Assembly: GCA_037074705.1 (NCBI GenBank)
Contig: CM073596.1
Span: forward strand, 57,440,001 to 57,504,000
Length of the DNA stretch: 64,000 nucleotides
Source: Zhengitettix transpicula
Taxonomy: Eukaryota; Arthropoda; Insecta; Orthoptera; Tetrigidae
Direction of reading: 5' to 3'
Part shown: positions 10,487 through 22,619 of the stretch, in pieces
Numbering within the stretch: position 1 is the first letter of the stretch
Layout of the letters: each line of letters opens with the position of its first letter
Program-made: the position numbers and the translations under genes
Notes under the pieces: generated by a model
Seen by the model: the letters and a program-made list of their open reading frames with translations, nothing else
Told to the model about the DNA's origin: nothing
The model's database searches: none

Positions 10487-12129
10487 GACGTAAATTTTAA
10501 TATTTCTAAACCACCACTCTTGACTTGAAATTCGACTAATATAGTTGACATTGGAAAAATATAAATCTGAATTTTTTAAAATTTTATTCCTTTTATTATT
10601 CGTAATAGAAAACCGTTAATATAATTTTTTCAGGATATAAGTTTTTAATTTTAATACTCCTAAAGTTTATTTCTATAATTGGGTGTTTTGCTGCTTTTAA
10701 AATACCATGGAATTGTTCTCGAAACCTTTTCATAATTACTAGTAATTTATTTTATTCTTGTACTTCGAGAGTTGGTACTTTTATCTGGAAGATACTGCTC
10801 GGAGTATTACTCGTGTCGAATATTTTTTTAAATTTATTGACACGGGCTACTAGGAATTGAAAAATGAATTAAAACGTAGCTTTTCCCTCGTAAAATTTCG
10901 TCAGAGGTCACTTTTACATTCGCACTCGTTTCCCCAAGGAAAACGCGAGTAATCGGGCCAATTTAGATGTGGTTTTAGTGTCATTGTAATTTGCTGAGAG
11001 ACCATGCGAGCAAACAGCCCGTGGCACCTGTCGGCTCTGGTGTCTGACCGTCAGGCCGAGGTTATTGACCAACTCGCAGAAAAACAGGAAGTCCTCGTCA
11101 GGGGAAAGCTTAATCGGACACACAGATATCGCTTCTAATTAATTAAGAATTCACTGCTACTGGAAAACACAACAGTAAGGAATTGGGCATGTTCGGAGAA
11201 CTTTAAAAAGTCGACATATCCTGCGTAGGACAAAATAAATCCTATTCCACTTCAAATATTTCGTGAAAAAAAACGACGTGTAACGCAAATTCGATTGCGA
11301 CTTGAGAAAAACCCGTTTTCTTGGTACTTTGCCGAGTACCTGGTGAATTAGGATGAGGCGAATGTGGTTGAGCTTGTAGGCGTGACCCTGCCGATCTGTT
11401 TGCAAGATTGGGGTCGCCCATCGAACTTTGCTCTTATCCAGCTGAGACGAGCCGTTACGTTAGCCCCGGGGCCGACACAATAAAGCCACGGAAAATCCTC
11501 CGTCGCAAGAACGGACGGACAAACAACTGCCTAACGACTGAGAAACCGATGCTAAATATTTATACAAGGATGTAATAAAATTTCGTGAAAATTGTACTTG
11601 TCCGAGCCAAGTCAGGACTCGAGGTTGTTTTCTTCAGTACCATTCCTTAAAATCACAAAGCAATTTGAATGACTAATGTTCTCGCCTGAAACCCAATGCT
11701 TCAACCTGATTGAATAAATCAAAACAAGTATATATATAAATTAAGATACACTCAATTTTATATTTTATTTATATTTAAATAATAATGCCGGATGATATTT
11801 AAAACCCTTTGGAATTTTAATTAAAAAAAGGGAAAAAAACACCAGTTGGGAAATACGTATTTTCAAAAAGTTATTTATCGGGTATTCCATTGTCTAGGAG
11901 TAAGTAAGTGACAAAGAAAATGTCCCAACGGGCAAATAACAGTAAAAAAGGAAAGGAAAGGAAAGGAACAAGAGATGCTCAAAGGGATGACGAGAAATAT
12001 AGGGAAAGATGGAAGAAATTATTAAACGGTAGAAGATAGAAAATACAAGGTTGCAACTCAGTGGAGATAATGATTTATAATAGAAAAGTAAAATGGAAGG
12101 AAGTTAATGCAGCACTAGGCATAAAACTG

Positions 12130-12840
12130 GGACACTCTGAATATCTAAACACATTGCTGTTCACCGATGACCAGGTTATTATCCAAGATAATGAAGACTA
12201 AACTACAAATGGCGGTTTATAAGTTACACCAACGGAGTAAAATATATAACCTGAAAATTTCAATAAGTAAAACAAAAACCATGGCGTTCTTAGGAAACAA
12301 TCCAATAAGAAGAAAAATTGTCATAGAGGGGAAAACACTCAAACAGGTGTCCCTTTTCCAATATTCTGGATGTGAAATAACATTTAAAGAGGATAAAGAT
12401 AACACAAATAAAATATACCATTTTCAGAGGATATGTGGGACAATAAGAAGAACGTTAAAAGGTAAAAACCAGAAGAAAAAAACACAAATTAAATTTTATA
12501 ATGTTGTTTGGGTCAGAATGTTGGGTAACAAAACATAAAGAGCTCAAACAAATAGAGGCAGCTGAAATGAAATTTCTTAGAGCAGTGAAGGTGGGGTGTG
12601 TACAAGGATGGATAAATTAAGGAGTACTTCCATAAGTGTTGAGGCGATCACAGATAAGTTAACAGGGTATACAAAAAGGTGGAGAGAACGTGTATTGCGA
12701 ATGCCTAGAGACAGATTTCCAAAACAAGTGCTGGAATATAAACCATTAGGCAAAAGGAGTGTTGGAAGACCAAGGTGGTGACGTGAAGTCGGAATAGGCT
12801 AAAAGCTTAATCCTGGAAAACAGAACAAGAAGAAGAAAAG
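12130..12840 (+). pseudogene. Non-LTR retrotransposon reverse transcriptase, broken 3' part
   Basis: This is the C-terminal half of a LINE-type endonuclease/reverse transcriptase. Around 12152 the plus strand reads LLFTDDQVIIQDNED, matching the catalytic FADD box with Ala to Thr. A frameshift follows, then LQMAVYKLHQRSKIYNLKIS and SKTKTMAFLG (12167-12538 frame). Next come the family's conserved GCEITF and CGTIRRTLK blocks. Another break replaces the usual YGSE region, whose GSECWVTKH is in a different frame at about 12510. After that come EAAEMKFLRAVK, RSTSISVEAITDKL and the C-terminal RMPRDRFPKQVLEYKPLGKR with SVGRPRW at 12596-12781. There are at least three frame breaks and stops, and the endonuclease and the fingers part of the reverse transcriptase are absent. 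The copy is dead and 5'-truncated, and the end is AG-rich. The clade was not assigned. Confidence 0.88.
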
Positions 12841-14040
12841 TAAAACTGATAGGAGGTAATGGAGATGTGAGTGAAAAACGAGACTAAAAAGGATGTTTGT
12901 TGGAACTAAAACGCGACGGAAGAAACTCGACGCGAGAAACGTCAACAAAGTTATTTTTTAATGTGGGAACTACAAATTAAAAATTATTATGTTTAAACCA
13001 AAATGGAAACCTATATCAAATATATTCATACAAGCAAGGCTTAATTTAGGCATATACAATTTATGTACTTGGTTAACTCAATTTGTAAACGTAACACTGT
13101 ACAGATTCCATAGTGACTAAAATAAATTATCTTTATATACTGTCGGCGTATTGACAATTTGTAAATCAAACAGTTTAACTACTTTATTAATGCAGTACAC
13201 GTATGAGAATAGAGGATTAACGAACACTGGTATGACCGCAGCTGAAATTAAGAAGGTGAATGGGAGGAGGAGGCTCAAATACAGAGATGGAGAACCGTCC
13301 GAAAGTCTTGCAGAGGAATGATTCCCGCTACGACCTCGATGGTGCTGACCTCCTTTGTCGCCGTTTAGGCACGGTGAGTTAGCGGTGGTGGCGATGGAGC
13401 ACGCCCATTCGAAAATCACAAAGGATCTCTTGGGTAATTACAGATCACCGAGAAGGTCATTTGCCTCGGCGAAAGCCAGCACGTCCAGCGAAACGCCGAA
13501 AATAAAGCACTAATTTAAAAAAATTCAATTACTTCGGCCTCACGTCAATGAAAACCATTAAACGAATGTGTTTGGGAATCAAATGTTGTTAGAAGTAAAT
13601 AATAATAATCAGAAACGCAAAATCAGGGTATATAAAATTACTACTGGGCTTTTAGTTACGAAGGGAAGATGACGGAGAGGCGATCTACTTACATTGAAAG
13701 TTAACCACTGGCTGTAGAACATTGCAATGGTACGCCTCGAGACGTAACAATGTTACAACTGTTCTGAAAATTTGATGTAAATGAAACGTTTTGAGCACTC
13801 ACCAAACTACGGAAGACTTGCAGAAGAATTATTACGAGACTCTTACCTGAAACAGAAACAGAAAATGGTTAAGCCACAAATAAATACAATTTTGAATTTT
13901 CTCATAATTTTAAATTACATCACTATAAAATACAATACTTTGAAAGACAATACTTTAATATTTTCTACTTCTCTATTGAAACTGATGTCTGTAACTACCT
14001 TCAAACTGTGAACAGTTTTGTGAAATCGGAATTAGAATAA
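12841..14040. other. Unique region, GC-richer patch at 13210-13500
   Basis: No gene supported. A 100-codon minus-strand frame at 13117-13419 covers a GC-richer patch but has no recognisable domain. Confidence 0.45.
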
Positions 14041-14548
14041 GGTGGTGTAGAGGCTACATGAGGGTAATTGCACATAGTAGCCACTCCCCTCTTACAGCGT
14101 AGGAAAGGATTTGAAAAAGGGGATGCGGAAGGGTAGAGGAAGGTAGCCAAGGGTTAACTATGGCCCCCGGGTAATGGTTTAAGGATACTACCCGGTAATT
14201 CGCCTAAAAGTCATGCAAGATATACCCTAGAAAACCTGCATCAGGTATATCGGGCATTTGGTACTTGTTCCACGCCCTTCCCTGGATGGCGGTAGTGGCT
14301 GTTTGCTGTGGGGACGCAGCATTCCATTATCCGTGCCTCGACTAGTTTAGGAGGCAGCTGGTCGACTATCCCAATGGGAACAGAAGATAGCTCTTACCGT
14401 ATGCTCAAGCTCTGCGACCCCGGACCGTACACTTCTGAAAAACAGGCGGAGTTGCCTAGACTTGTGAGAACCTAAGTTCAAAAAAAAACAGGGAGAGAGA
14501 GGATAAGGCACCCCAAAGGTGTCCGTCTCTCAAGAAAGGTTCTGCACT
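14041..14548 (-). mobile_element. Family A retroposon, copy A3 (near full length)
   Basis: Sense strand is minus. On the plus strand it runs GTAGAGGCTACATGAGGG, GGATGCGGAAGGGTAGAGGA, TTCGCCTAAAAGTCATGC, CGGGCATTTGGTACTTGTTC, GCCTCGACTAGTTTAGGAGG, then GGATAAGGCACCCCAAAGG and AAGGTTCTGC. The 5' hairpin array seen in A8 and A9 is not present. No clear target duplication was seen. Confidence 0.85.
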
Positions 14549-15720
14549 CAGTGAAGCAGATTAATAACCATAAACACTTTTTGCAGAAATTGGATTAAAA
14601 CACAACATTGTCGGTAGGAAAAAATGATCGTATCGTACATATTATATTTCACCTCAATACCTTGTCTTTCTATTGTTTACAGAGCATAAGTACCGTAAGA
14701 GCTTCTGCTGCACGTGAACCTACTACCATCATCTAGGTTTGAGGAACAACGTTGTATATTTTAGTGCTACACCAATGAAGCAGAGAGATTATGCATATCC
14801 TTCGCAATAACGTTGAATAATTCAAACCATAAGCAAGAATAAACTAGAATAACATAATGACTTTTCTAAGTGACAAGTGCAAACCGTCTTTTTTTTCCCC
14901 CCACCAGCCGTTTCTCTTTTCTCCAGAGAGAAATGGCGACTATAAATCAGCGCGAGACTTGGATAAAATATGCTGACGACGTATCGAATTAGTACCTGTG
15001 TCAGCAAACGTATAGATAGAAGTAACACAGACCAAAGTGGAAGAATTGCAGCGCTAGGCAAGAAAATATATATACTCGTTTCCGCGTAATGCTTGTTGCT
15101 ACTAAAAAATAAAAAAAACTACAATTCCCTGTTTGCGAAGACAACGGTAAACGAACCGTAACAATCCAATTAAGGATTCACAGCCATTCTTTCGCTAACA
15201 CAACTCCCTATATATTAATTTACATCACTTATTAATGCGTAAACGTAGATGCTGTAAACCTGTACAGTAAATCTGTCATTTGGTAATGATAAGATTATGT
15301 TAAGGTAAAAATGCATCTGTGTTAAAAGACAGTGATAACTCACTTATGACACTTTCTATTAAACGCTCTTTATAGAAGGATTAATTAGAATTATTTAAGA
15401 TTTCATCACGTTGAGCGTTACACGGAGAATAATATTATTTAAAAACATTTTTGGAAGCTCGCGAAAGAATCGTGTACGTTCACAACAAGAATTCGTGTAT
15501 ATGATGACTGAAACAGGAATAATTCAGTTCCTAGGTTAGCGTATTGATTCTGAAGACAATTTTGACAAAATTAAACACAAAGCGTTTAGAAAATTCCGGC
15601 TTGGTAGCCTTTTAAATACTTCTTTTACACTAACACATACTAAGTAAAGAACGAATGAAGTGGCTAAGAATTTAAATCTGTATAAATTCATGCATTACGT
15701 ATTAACCTCTTAATACATTA
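14549..15720. other. Unique AT-rich region, nothing supported
   Basis: Short frames only (for example 14822-15061 minus), with no domain. No repeat copies. Confidence 0.5.
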
Positions 15721-15727
15721 TGAACTT

Positions 15728-16200
15728 TTTTTTTTGAGTAACAGGCTACATGAGGGTAAACCACATGGTGGCACTCCCCTTCAATAACATAGCAAGGGAT
15801 TTGAAAGGGAGGATGAGCTAGGGTAGAGCAAGGTGCCCAAGGGTTAACTAAGAACTAGGTTAACGATCCTACCCGGTAATTCGCCTAAAAGTGATGCAGG
15901 ACAAGCCCTAGGAAACCTGAATCAGGTAGGTCGGGCATTGGGTACTTGTCCCACGCCCTTCCGTCCAGTGGGGACGCAGCATTCCGTTCTCCGTGCCTCG
16001 ACCAGTTTTAAGAGGCAGCTGGCCGACTATTCCAATAGGAATAGCGGACAACTCTAACCATATGCCCAAGATCTGCGACCCCGGAAGTACCACCTCTCAA
16101 AACAGACTGAGGTGCCTCGGCTTGTGGAAATCTTAGTTCAAAAAAACAGAGAGAGGAGAAGACATCCTCAAAGGTAGCCTCTGGACACTTGACACACTTG
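15728..16200 (-). mobile_element. Family A retroposon, copy A4 with 7-bp target duplication
   Basis: TGAACTT at 15721-15727 and again at 16201-16207 brackets the element. A T run (the A-tail of the minus-strand sense copy) is followed by GTAACAGGCTACATGAGGG, the second 3'-end subfamily. The body is typical, with a small deletion near 15965 where the block between the CCCTTCCG and GTGGGGACGC motifs is lost. It ends in CTCAAAGGTAGCCTCTGG. Confidence 0.85.
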
Positions 16201-16461
16201 TGAACTTATTACAAACATAGTAATATCGTAGCGAGAAAGTTTAAGGATAATTGGTCGATTTAGATGAGGCGGAAAACTGTCGAGGTATTATTTGAAAAAA
16301 TAACGACTTTCGTTTTTTAAAGTAGTGGATGTTGAACAATTATTGACCAACGTTATGAAAAAAATAATTAAAATCATGTTATTCTATTCTCAAAGTATAA
16401 GCTTGCTGACAATGTTTCTCGATGGCGCGGTTGTTGACCTCTAGCATTTTGAAGGGAAATA

Positions 16462-16463
<2 letters not shown>

Positions 16464-16509
<46 letters not shown>
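16464..16509. repeat. (TA)n microsatellite
   Basis: About 45 bases of uninterrupted AT/TA alternation. Confidence 0.95.
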
Positions 16510-16512
<3 letters not shown>

Positions 16513-16714
16513 CGGCTGCTAGAAGTATAAAAAGTTTGTTGTATTGAGAGAGAATTATTTCAGTTGCTATGTCAACGTGTGTGACCAGAAGTGTGAAGCT
16601 CTACATATTAAAGCATCCGCAGACGACGAAAGTGATTGTGTCTATAAGTTTTACAGTTTTATATTTATTTAATATTTATAAAAACCGTTCCGAATCATAG
16701 CTCTTTGCACTTCT

Positions 16715-17055
16715 ACAGTATAACTTGTCGCTTGTATTGACTAGAACGCTCTGCCATTTTGAGCTGGTCTATGCCACTGGGTGGGATTGTCTGGGTTGCG
16801 TTGACGCCGGGGTGGTTATAACTTGGCGTGGTCTTTGTGTAGGACAGTGTGGCACCTCTGGGCATTGCATCAGCCCCGTGGTCCGTAAATTGTTCATATC
16901 CTGTTTGTTGTCTCCAGCCTGGGAGCAACAGCGGTCGCCGCCGAGTAAATGGCTGGGTGGAGGCGTTAAGTACCACAGAGACCCTCAACAGCACTCAGCC
17001 TCCTGCCTCCGCCATTCACCGGACCGCAAAAAACAATGCATACGGATCTCAAAAT
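16715..17055. other. GC-rich island of unknown origin, open on both strands
   Basis: A sharply GC-richer block in AT-rich DNA. It is open for 116 codons on plus (16725-17075), 85 codons on plus in another frame (16849-17106) and 93 codons on minus (16713-16994). The minus frame ends in a stop and is followed about 40 bases later by an AATAAA-like signal (ATTAAATAAATATAAA on the minus strand), which would suit the 3' end of a transcript or retroelement. No domain is recognised, and overlapping frames in GC-rich DNA are expected by chance. Confidence 0.3.
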
Positions 17056-17294
17056 TACGTTTTTGTGTGGCATAATTCTTCAACTTTCAACAAGCTTAAG
17101 ACGTAATATAAATAAATAGGAATAATTATTTTTGTTGGGGGAACTGATGCACAAGGAAAATACTCTATAGCATACTTACGATATTCCTTCTCAATGCTAA
17201 ATAAACTAGTTGGAATGACTTTAACGAGAAACGTTTTTATGACACGTATACTGTCTAGCAACTACTGTGTTCAGAGGTAAACCTCTCAAAAGGC

Positions 17295-17310
17295 TATATA
17301 TATATATATA
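17295..17310. repeat. Short (TA)n tract
   Basis: Sixteen bases of TA alternation. Confidence 0.85.
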
Positions 17311-20207
17311 CAAATACAAATAAATAATTCATAACATCCTCTTCAACTCAAGAAGTAACTACATTTCTTCAAGTTAATTTTAACATGTTAACGTCATCAA
17401 TGAATTACAATTGTAAAATCTTCGAATTAAAATTTTTTCTGTATATTAAAAAAAACTGTGTTCAGAAACTTTACGTCTTTGTCAATTCATACATCGAAAT
17501 AAAACCATGTTCAATCTATATTGCTTGATTTCTTTAACTGTTAGTTTGATAATAAGAAAACGGAACTGAAAGCGGGAAAAAATATATCTTCTGGCCTTAA
17601 TGTGGCTTAGTTTCTGTATATTATGTGGAGAAGCATGATAATAAAAATTAAACTGTAAGAGTGGAAGGGGAGTGAAAAAGTGATTCAATATAGTTAGAGT
17701 TTCTGCAAAAAAATCAGTCTCCTCATTAGAAGAATCAGAACACTGCAAAAGTTTCCGAGTAACATCCACGAAATACCAGAGAAAATTACTATTTCCTCAT
17801 CCACTACATTTATGAGCGTTCTATATTGTTGCCCGAGAAAATCCGTTTGAAGGCAACCAAGTGGACGTGGAAGTCTTCCGAGACGTCGCCGTTGATTGAC
17901 TTAGGAAACCCCGATTCCAGATATATCCAGTATTACGAGTTTTGGGTTCAGTTCCTCGGGAATGTGTGTGTTGTGCTCATTTCGTCACAGTTGTATATTT
18001 AGCATCTGGCGAGTTTGTTTTGGCAGCAAAAGTTTAACGACCTTGCTAATTAGTTCTCAATAACAACAGCTGCTGTATGGCTTTTTTAGAGGAAAGACAG
18101 GAGCACTTTTCTCTTGAAAACCGCTGGCTAATGAAGTTAATTTTTCCGACTACCGGTTCCAAATATTTTCGTGCTTCTGAAAGTCCATTTTTTCTCCATT
18201 TAGCCATTCTTCCAGTTCACGTCTTTGAAAGACCCATTTATTTGATTCGATACTTCTTGCTCACTTGATTTTCCAGCACCCTCACTATTGTCTAAGATAT
18301 TTCTAAATCACTCGCTATTCTTTCTCTCCACGCCCCCTGAAAGGGAATTTCTTTCATTTGAAATTTACTTTCTCGGGTTTATCTTGTTTAACCCTAGTCG
18401 TCATTTTTAAAATTGATTATATAATAAATATTTAAATTAATTATGTAACAATATCAGGCCACCAGGTAACCTTATCAGTTTGCTAAATCCTCGAGTATAG
18501 TTTCTGAAAGAATTAAAGTATAGAAATACTTCGACAGTCGTTGTGCAGCGTCCTTATGAGACATATAACGACATTAACAGAGCATACACAAATTTCATCT
18601 TCCTTAAGGATATTTTATAATTAAATAAACCGCGAAGTCCATATTTTAAAATTAATACCGACCATTCGCAATCGCAACTGTCTAATTATTTTATTTGAAA
18701 ACAGAAAATAAAATTAATACTTCTAATAATAATTATATTTATCTTAGACTTTGATCATGAGTAACTTTCCTCATGCACTTTTTCAGTTTTTTGAATTAGC
18801 CTCAGACGAGATTCTCTGGTGGAATAAAAATTCTACTAAATGGTACGGTCAGTCCAAACTTAAATGTCTTAGTTTCACAGGTGCGCTAAAGTAAGGTCTT
18901 AGGTCCTACATGAATTATTTAAAAAAAAATTGGTGTCTGTGCCATAGTGGTGAGAGTACACAGAGTCAATACAAGTAAATACAGCATTGATCGTAGATAA
19001 ATCTCGAAACGAATATATCAGTAGAGGTGACGCGTGTTTTCGTCCTTACACTATAATCTACTCACATACAAATGCACACACACATCGGACAAATAAGGAA
19101 GGCTGTTACAAAACTGGAGTCATCGGCCACACAGATAAAGAGAGCTGCGCTTGACCTTCCACGGACCACGAAACGCTCCGCAAACGTTTCGTCATTCCGT
19201 CATAGTTGTCCCATCAAATATGACGAGTCATACTTAAGACTTGAGCAGTAAAAAGGAATCCTCCAGTTTGAGTCTCGGTCGGTAGCGTAAAAAAAATTGA
19301 CCTATCCTCGTCGACTCCCGGCCACATGCGACCTTTCTCTATCCGTGGAATAGACTTGAACACAGGAGCAATTACAATTTTCGTAATTAAACTCTTCATG
19401 GCCTAATTTTAGGACACCCATGAAGAATGGATATTGTGTACAAACTGATCATAGGTACAATAAATTAATTCGATAACAGGAGAAATTATTTCAATCAGCT
19501 TTAAGTAAAACTCGCCCCAATAAACAGATCGTTCTCGCATCTTTCTACATGGGAAGTTTATCCAAATATTTAAAGAATAAAACATATCAAGCATTTACCA
19601 ATCTACCACTAATGTTTCATTCTCGATAAGAACCTTAAAATAAACTAAATAATAATGGAAATAATTCGTGTGTTTAATCGCCGTAAATGAATGAAGGTGG
19701 ACATCCTAATCTTGATATTAATTACACGATCAGTTGTGATATGCTTTGACCAGCGGCTCGCTCTGTGGAACGCAGCGTTTTGAAACCAGTCCATTTGCAA
19801 ACAATGCTCATTATTATCTGTCTGCAAGTGTTCTTGTTTGCGCGACGCAAACTACAAGGGCCGTGAAATATCTTCTGCGGTAGGACGCAATATTTACCGA
19901 GTCTGAGATTGTTTTTCTTAGTTTCCGAACGCCGAACACGCCACATCGGCTTGTCCACTATCAGTCCAAATATTGTCCGAGTCCAGCGAGTCCACTCAAA
20001 ATACCCACACTCACGGCGATCACCAAATTACCAAATCAAATATTACATTTCAACCACCGTAAAGATTTAATTAACCTAAAAATTTCTCATCACTCGTCCC
20101 CCTAACTCTAGGGTGCGGGAACTGGCAATTGACTTGAAAACGTTTCTAGTTTGATATTTTAGATCAGCCGAATTTCCTTGACTTAAAGCAATCAACTGGC
20201 CTAAAAT

Positions 20208-20466
20208 TTCATAGCTTGACACTTATATTCAGGTTAATGTTTTTCTTTCTACAACTAATCTTCAATTAAGGCTGTTAATTGTTATTTCTACAGATGAGAT
20301 TGTAATTCTCTCAAGCAATCTTTGGTTGGGATCGGTTTTAATGTAAGAAAATGATAGGATATTGCCAAATAGGACACTATAACTGTTTTAATTCCTTCCT
20401 CGTAGAATATAAATCAATGGTCACTTCTAACAGAGCCCGACGAGTTGTAACCTACGAATTTATGCA
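20208..20466 (+). repeat. Inverted repeat D, left arm
   Basis: Reverse complement of 22378-22619 over about 250 bases at roughly 90% identity by eye. Shared blocks include TTATATTCAGGTTAAT, AATCTTCAATTAAGGCTGTT, ACAGATGAGATTGTAATTCT, TATTGCCAAATAG, CCTCGTAGAATATAAATCAA and CCTACGAATTTATGCA. It differs from the right arm by two small insertions and point changes. Confidence 0.92.
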
Positions 20467-20495
20467 CAACGTTCATCATACAATATATATCGTCT

Positions 20496-20533
<38 letters not shown>

Positions 20534-22377
20534 TCTGTTTTTATATATATATATCGTCTGTTTATATATATATAAATATATATATATATTTATATTGGCT
20601 TGCCTTTTTAAATTGGAAATAAAATTTGAAAGGTTTTAGGTTTCATTATTGACATAGTTATTTCAATAATTCAATTTATATTAGTTTTTTATAGAGTATT
20701 TATCCAGTAGATAGAGGAGATGTTAAAAAGCTGAAATTGAAGCAGTTTAAACAGTGAACATGCAGAAAGATGTTTATGATTACGAAAAATTGATTGCTCA
20801 AAAGCTTCAAATTATTACAATTAATTGTTTTTACAGTATTGTAACCTTATTGATATTTATAAACTATTACATGCTAGTTTTACCAATTTTTTTAAACACA
20901 TAAAGGATTTTTTTCTATTCTATAGCTGTTTATATTAAGACTCGTGTTAAATTTGTAGCAGTAACGTTTTTGATCCTCTTCAGATGTTTTACATATTGTT
21001 ACTGTAATATGAGGGGAATTAATGTCAATGTCACGTCATAGTTTTTCATTATTTACTTCTCTGATAAGAAAATGGCTTCAACTTCTGTCCAAAAAAATTT
21101 TTGGAGTCTGATGATCGTACTTGTGCATTTCACATGAGCGTAGAACGTGAGCTCGTTTTCCTGTTTATAATCCCGTCGAAGTTTCTATGTAATACAAGTT
21201 GAAATTCAACAATTAAACTCTACGTGCTAAAAATAGACAAACTACTTATAAATACGATTTAGTAGGATATTTAAATAAAAAAAATTTGCGGCAATAAACG
21301 TTCATCATTCTTTTTTTTTCACATCTTGGCAACGTTTCAGGTAGGTAAATACTTTATTCTAATTGAAAGAATTATCTGTGACCTGTTCGTACTTGAAATA
21401 GGAGTGGAACTCATTAACTGTGATGTTCGTTGGCGTCTGTCTCCTGAGACATTGTCCCGGAGTTGGAACATAGTTGCGCCCTTTCCCTAGTGAGTTATGG
21501 AATGGGCTCGAATAGTTTGGACTCGTTCTTCTGGAAATAGCGAAAGCTACCAGATGCCCTCGAGTTACGCATTTAGGCGCCCGCCCGCTGTAAACAACAA
21601 GAGTCTTGCTCAAAATAGCACCCGAACAAAGGGAATATCCAGTTGCTAAAAACTCTGCATCTCGAGTCACCGAAGACCTCGTTAAAATGCATAACATTCT
21701 GTGCGGACGTTTTATATCCTCGTCATTAGAATCCTCTACATTTGACGTAATGCGAATGCTCTATACTAAGAGCTCTACTATTTCACATAAGCATGTGAAC
21801 TTTACCACACATATCGTTTAAGAAAAACGTCTCCACACATAACCCTAGAAGAGAAAACTGAAATGACAAATTTATATTACCTCTCGCAGAGGGCATACAT
21901 TATTTTTTTCGGCCCAGCGAGTTTAGGGATCAAGAACAAAGGTTATTTCCATTGAACGAAGATGATTTTATGATTACAAGCAAATATTAAGTTAATCTTC
22001 CATGTTTAGATATATTTGGAAATGAGTCCGTTATCTGCTGAAAATGTTTTGTGTGTTGATCTAAGTTCAGAGGACGACTTTCCATTCGATTTAAAAAAAA
22101 ATTGTGTGAAACAATAGTACAGTAGATCAACAGTCAACTTAGAAGATAGTTTAGAGAAATAAACGTTTTTAACAACGCATGGAACGGTAAAGCGTTAAGT
22201 TAGTTGGACTGCAGGCATTTTTAACCGGATAAATTTAAAAGGACCCGTACTCTAAAAAAAATCTAATATAAAGTGAACTATGAAATAACTATCTGTCATT
22301 AATGAAACATAAAACCATTCAAATTTTATTTCCATTTAAGAAATACAATCAAATTAGGTACCATAATACTGTAAGAT
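20467..22377. other. 1.9-kb spacer between the inverted repeats
   Basis: Starts with a TA-rich minisatellite (20482-20596), then AT-rich DNA. A GC-richer patch at 21380-21720 has a 112-codon minus frame (21359-21697) and a 71-codon plus frame, with no recognisable domain. No transposase was found, so if the arms are transposon ends the element is non-autonomous or decayed. Confidence 0.5.
20482..20596. repeat. TA-rich minisatellite with three CGTCTGTTT inserts
   Basis: TA alternation interrupted three times by CGTCTGTTT, at 20491, 20532 and 20555. Confidence 0.9.
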
Positions 22378-22619
22378 GCATAAATTCGTAGGTGGACTCT
22401 GTTCGAAGTGTCCATTGATTTATATTCTACGAGGAAAGGATTAAAACAGTTCTACTGTTCTATTTGGCAATAATTTTCTTACATTAAAACAGATCCCAAC
22501 CCAAGATTTCTCGAGAGAATTACAATCTCATCTGTAGAAATAACAATTAACAGCCTTAATTGAAGATTAGATGTAGAAAGAAAAAAATATTAACCTGAAT
22601 ATAAGCCTGAAGCTATGAA
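22378..22619 (-). repeat. Inverted repeat D, right arm
   Basis: Reverse complement of 20208-20466. Outer ends of both arms read TTCATAGCTT; beyond that the flanks diverge. Confidence 0.92.

Larger units (their letters stand above)
9876..12129. other. AT-rich region with GC-richer island 10905-11530
   Basis: No gene supported. 10457-10486 is a TA tract. 10226-10420 contains TTCGAAACGTC and a segment related to the 36.7 kb foldback interior (listed separately). The island at 10905-11530 is GC-richer with no long frame and no domain. 11946-11970 is a short GGAAA repeat. Confidence 0.45.
16208..20207. other. Unique region with (TA)n tracts and one GC-rich island
   Basis: No supported gene. It contains TA tracts (16464-16509, 17295-17310) and the GC-rich island at 16715-17055, listed separately. 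A further GC-richer stretch at 19080-19350 has only short frames. Confidence 0.45.

Noticed and set aside
12596..12781. Independent small gene
   Set aside because: The peptide is the C-terminal part of the LINE reverse transcriptase already called as a pseudogene.
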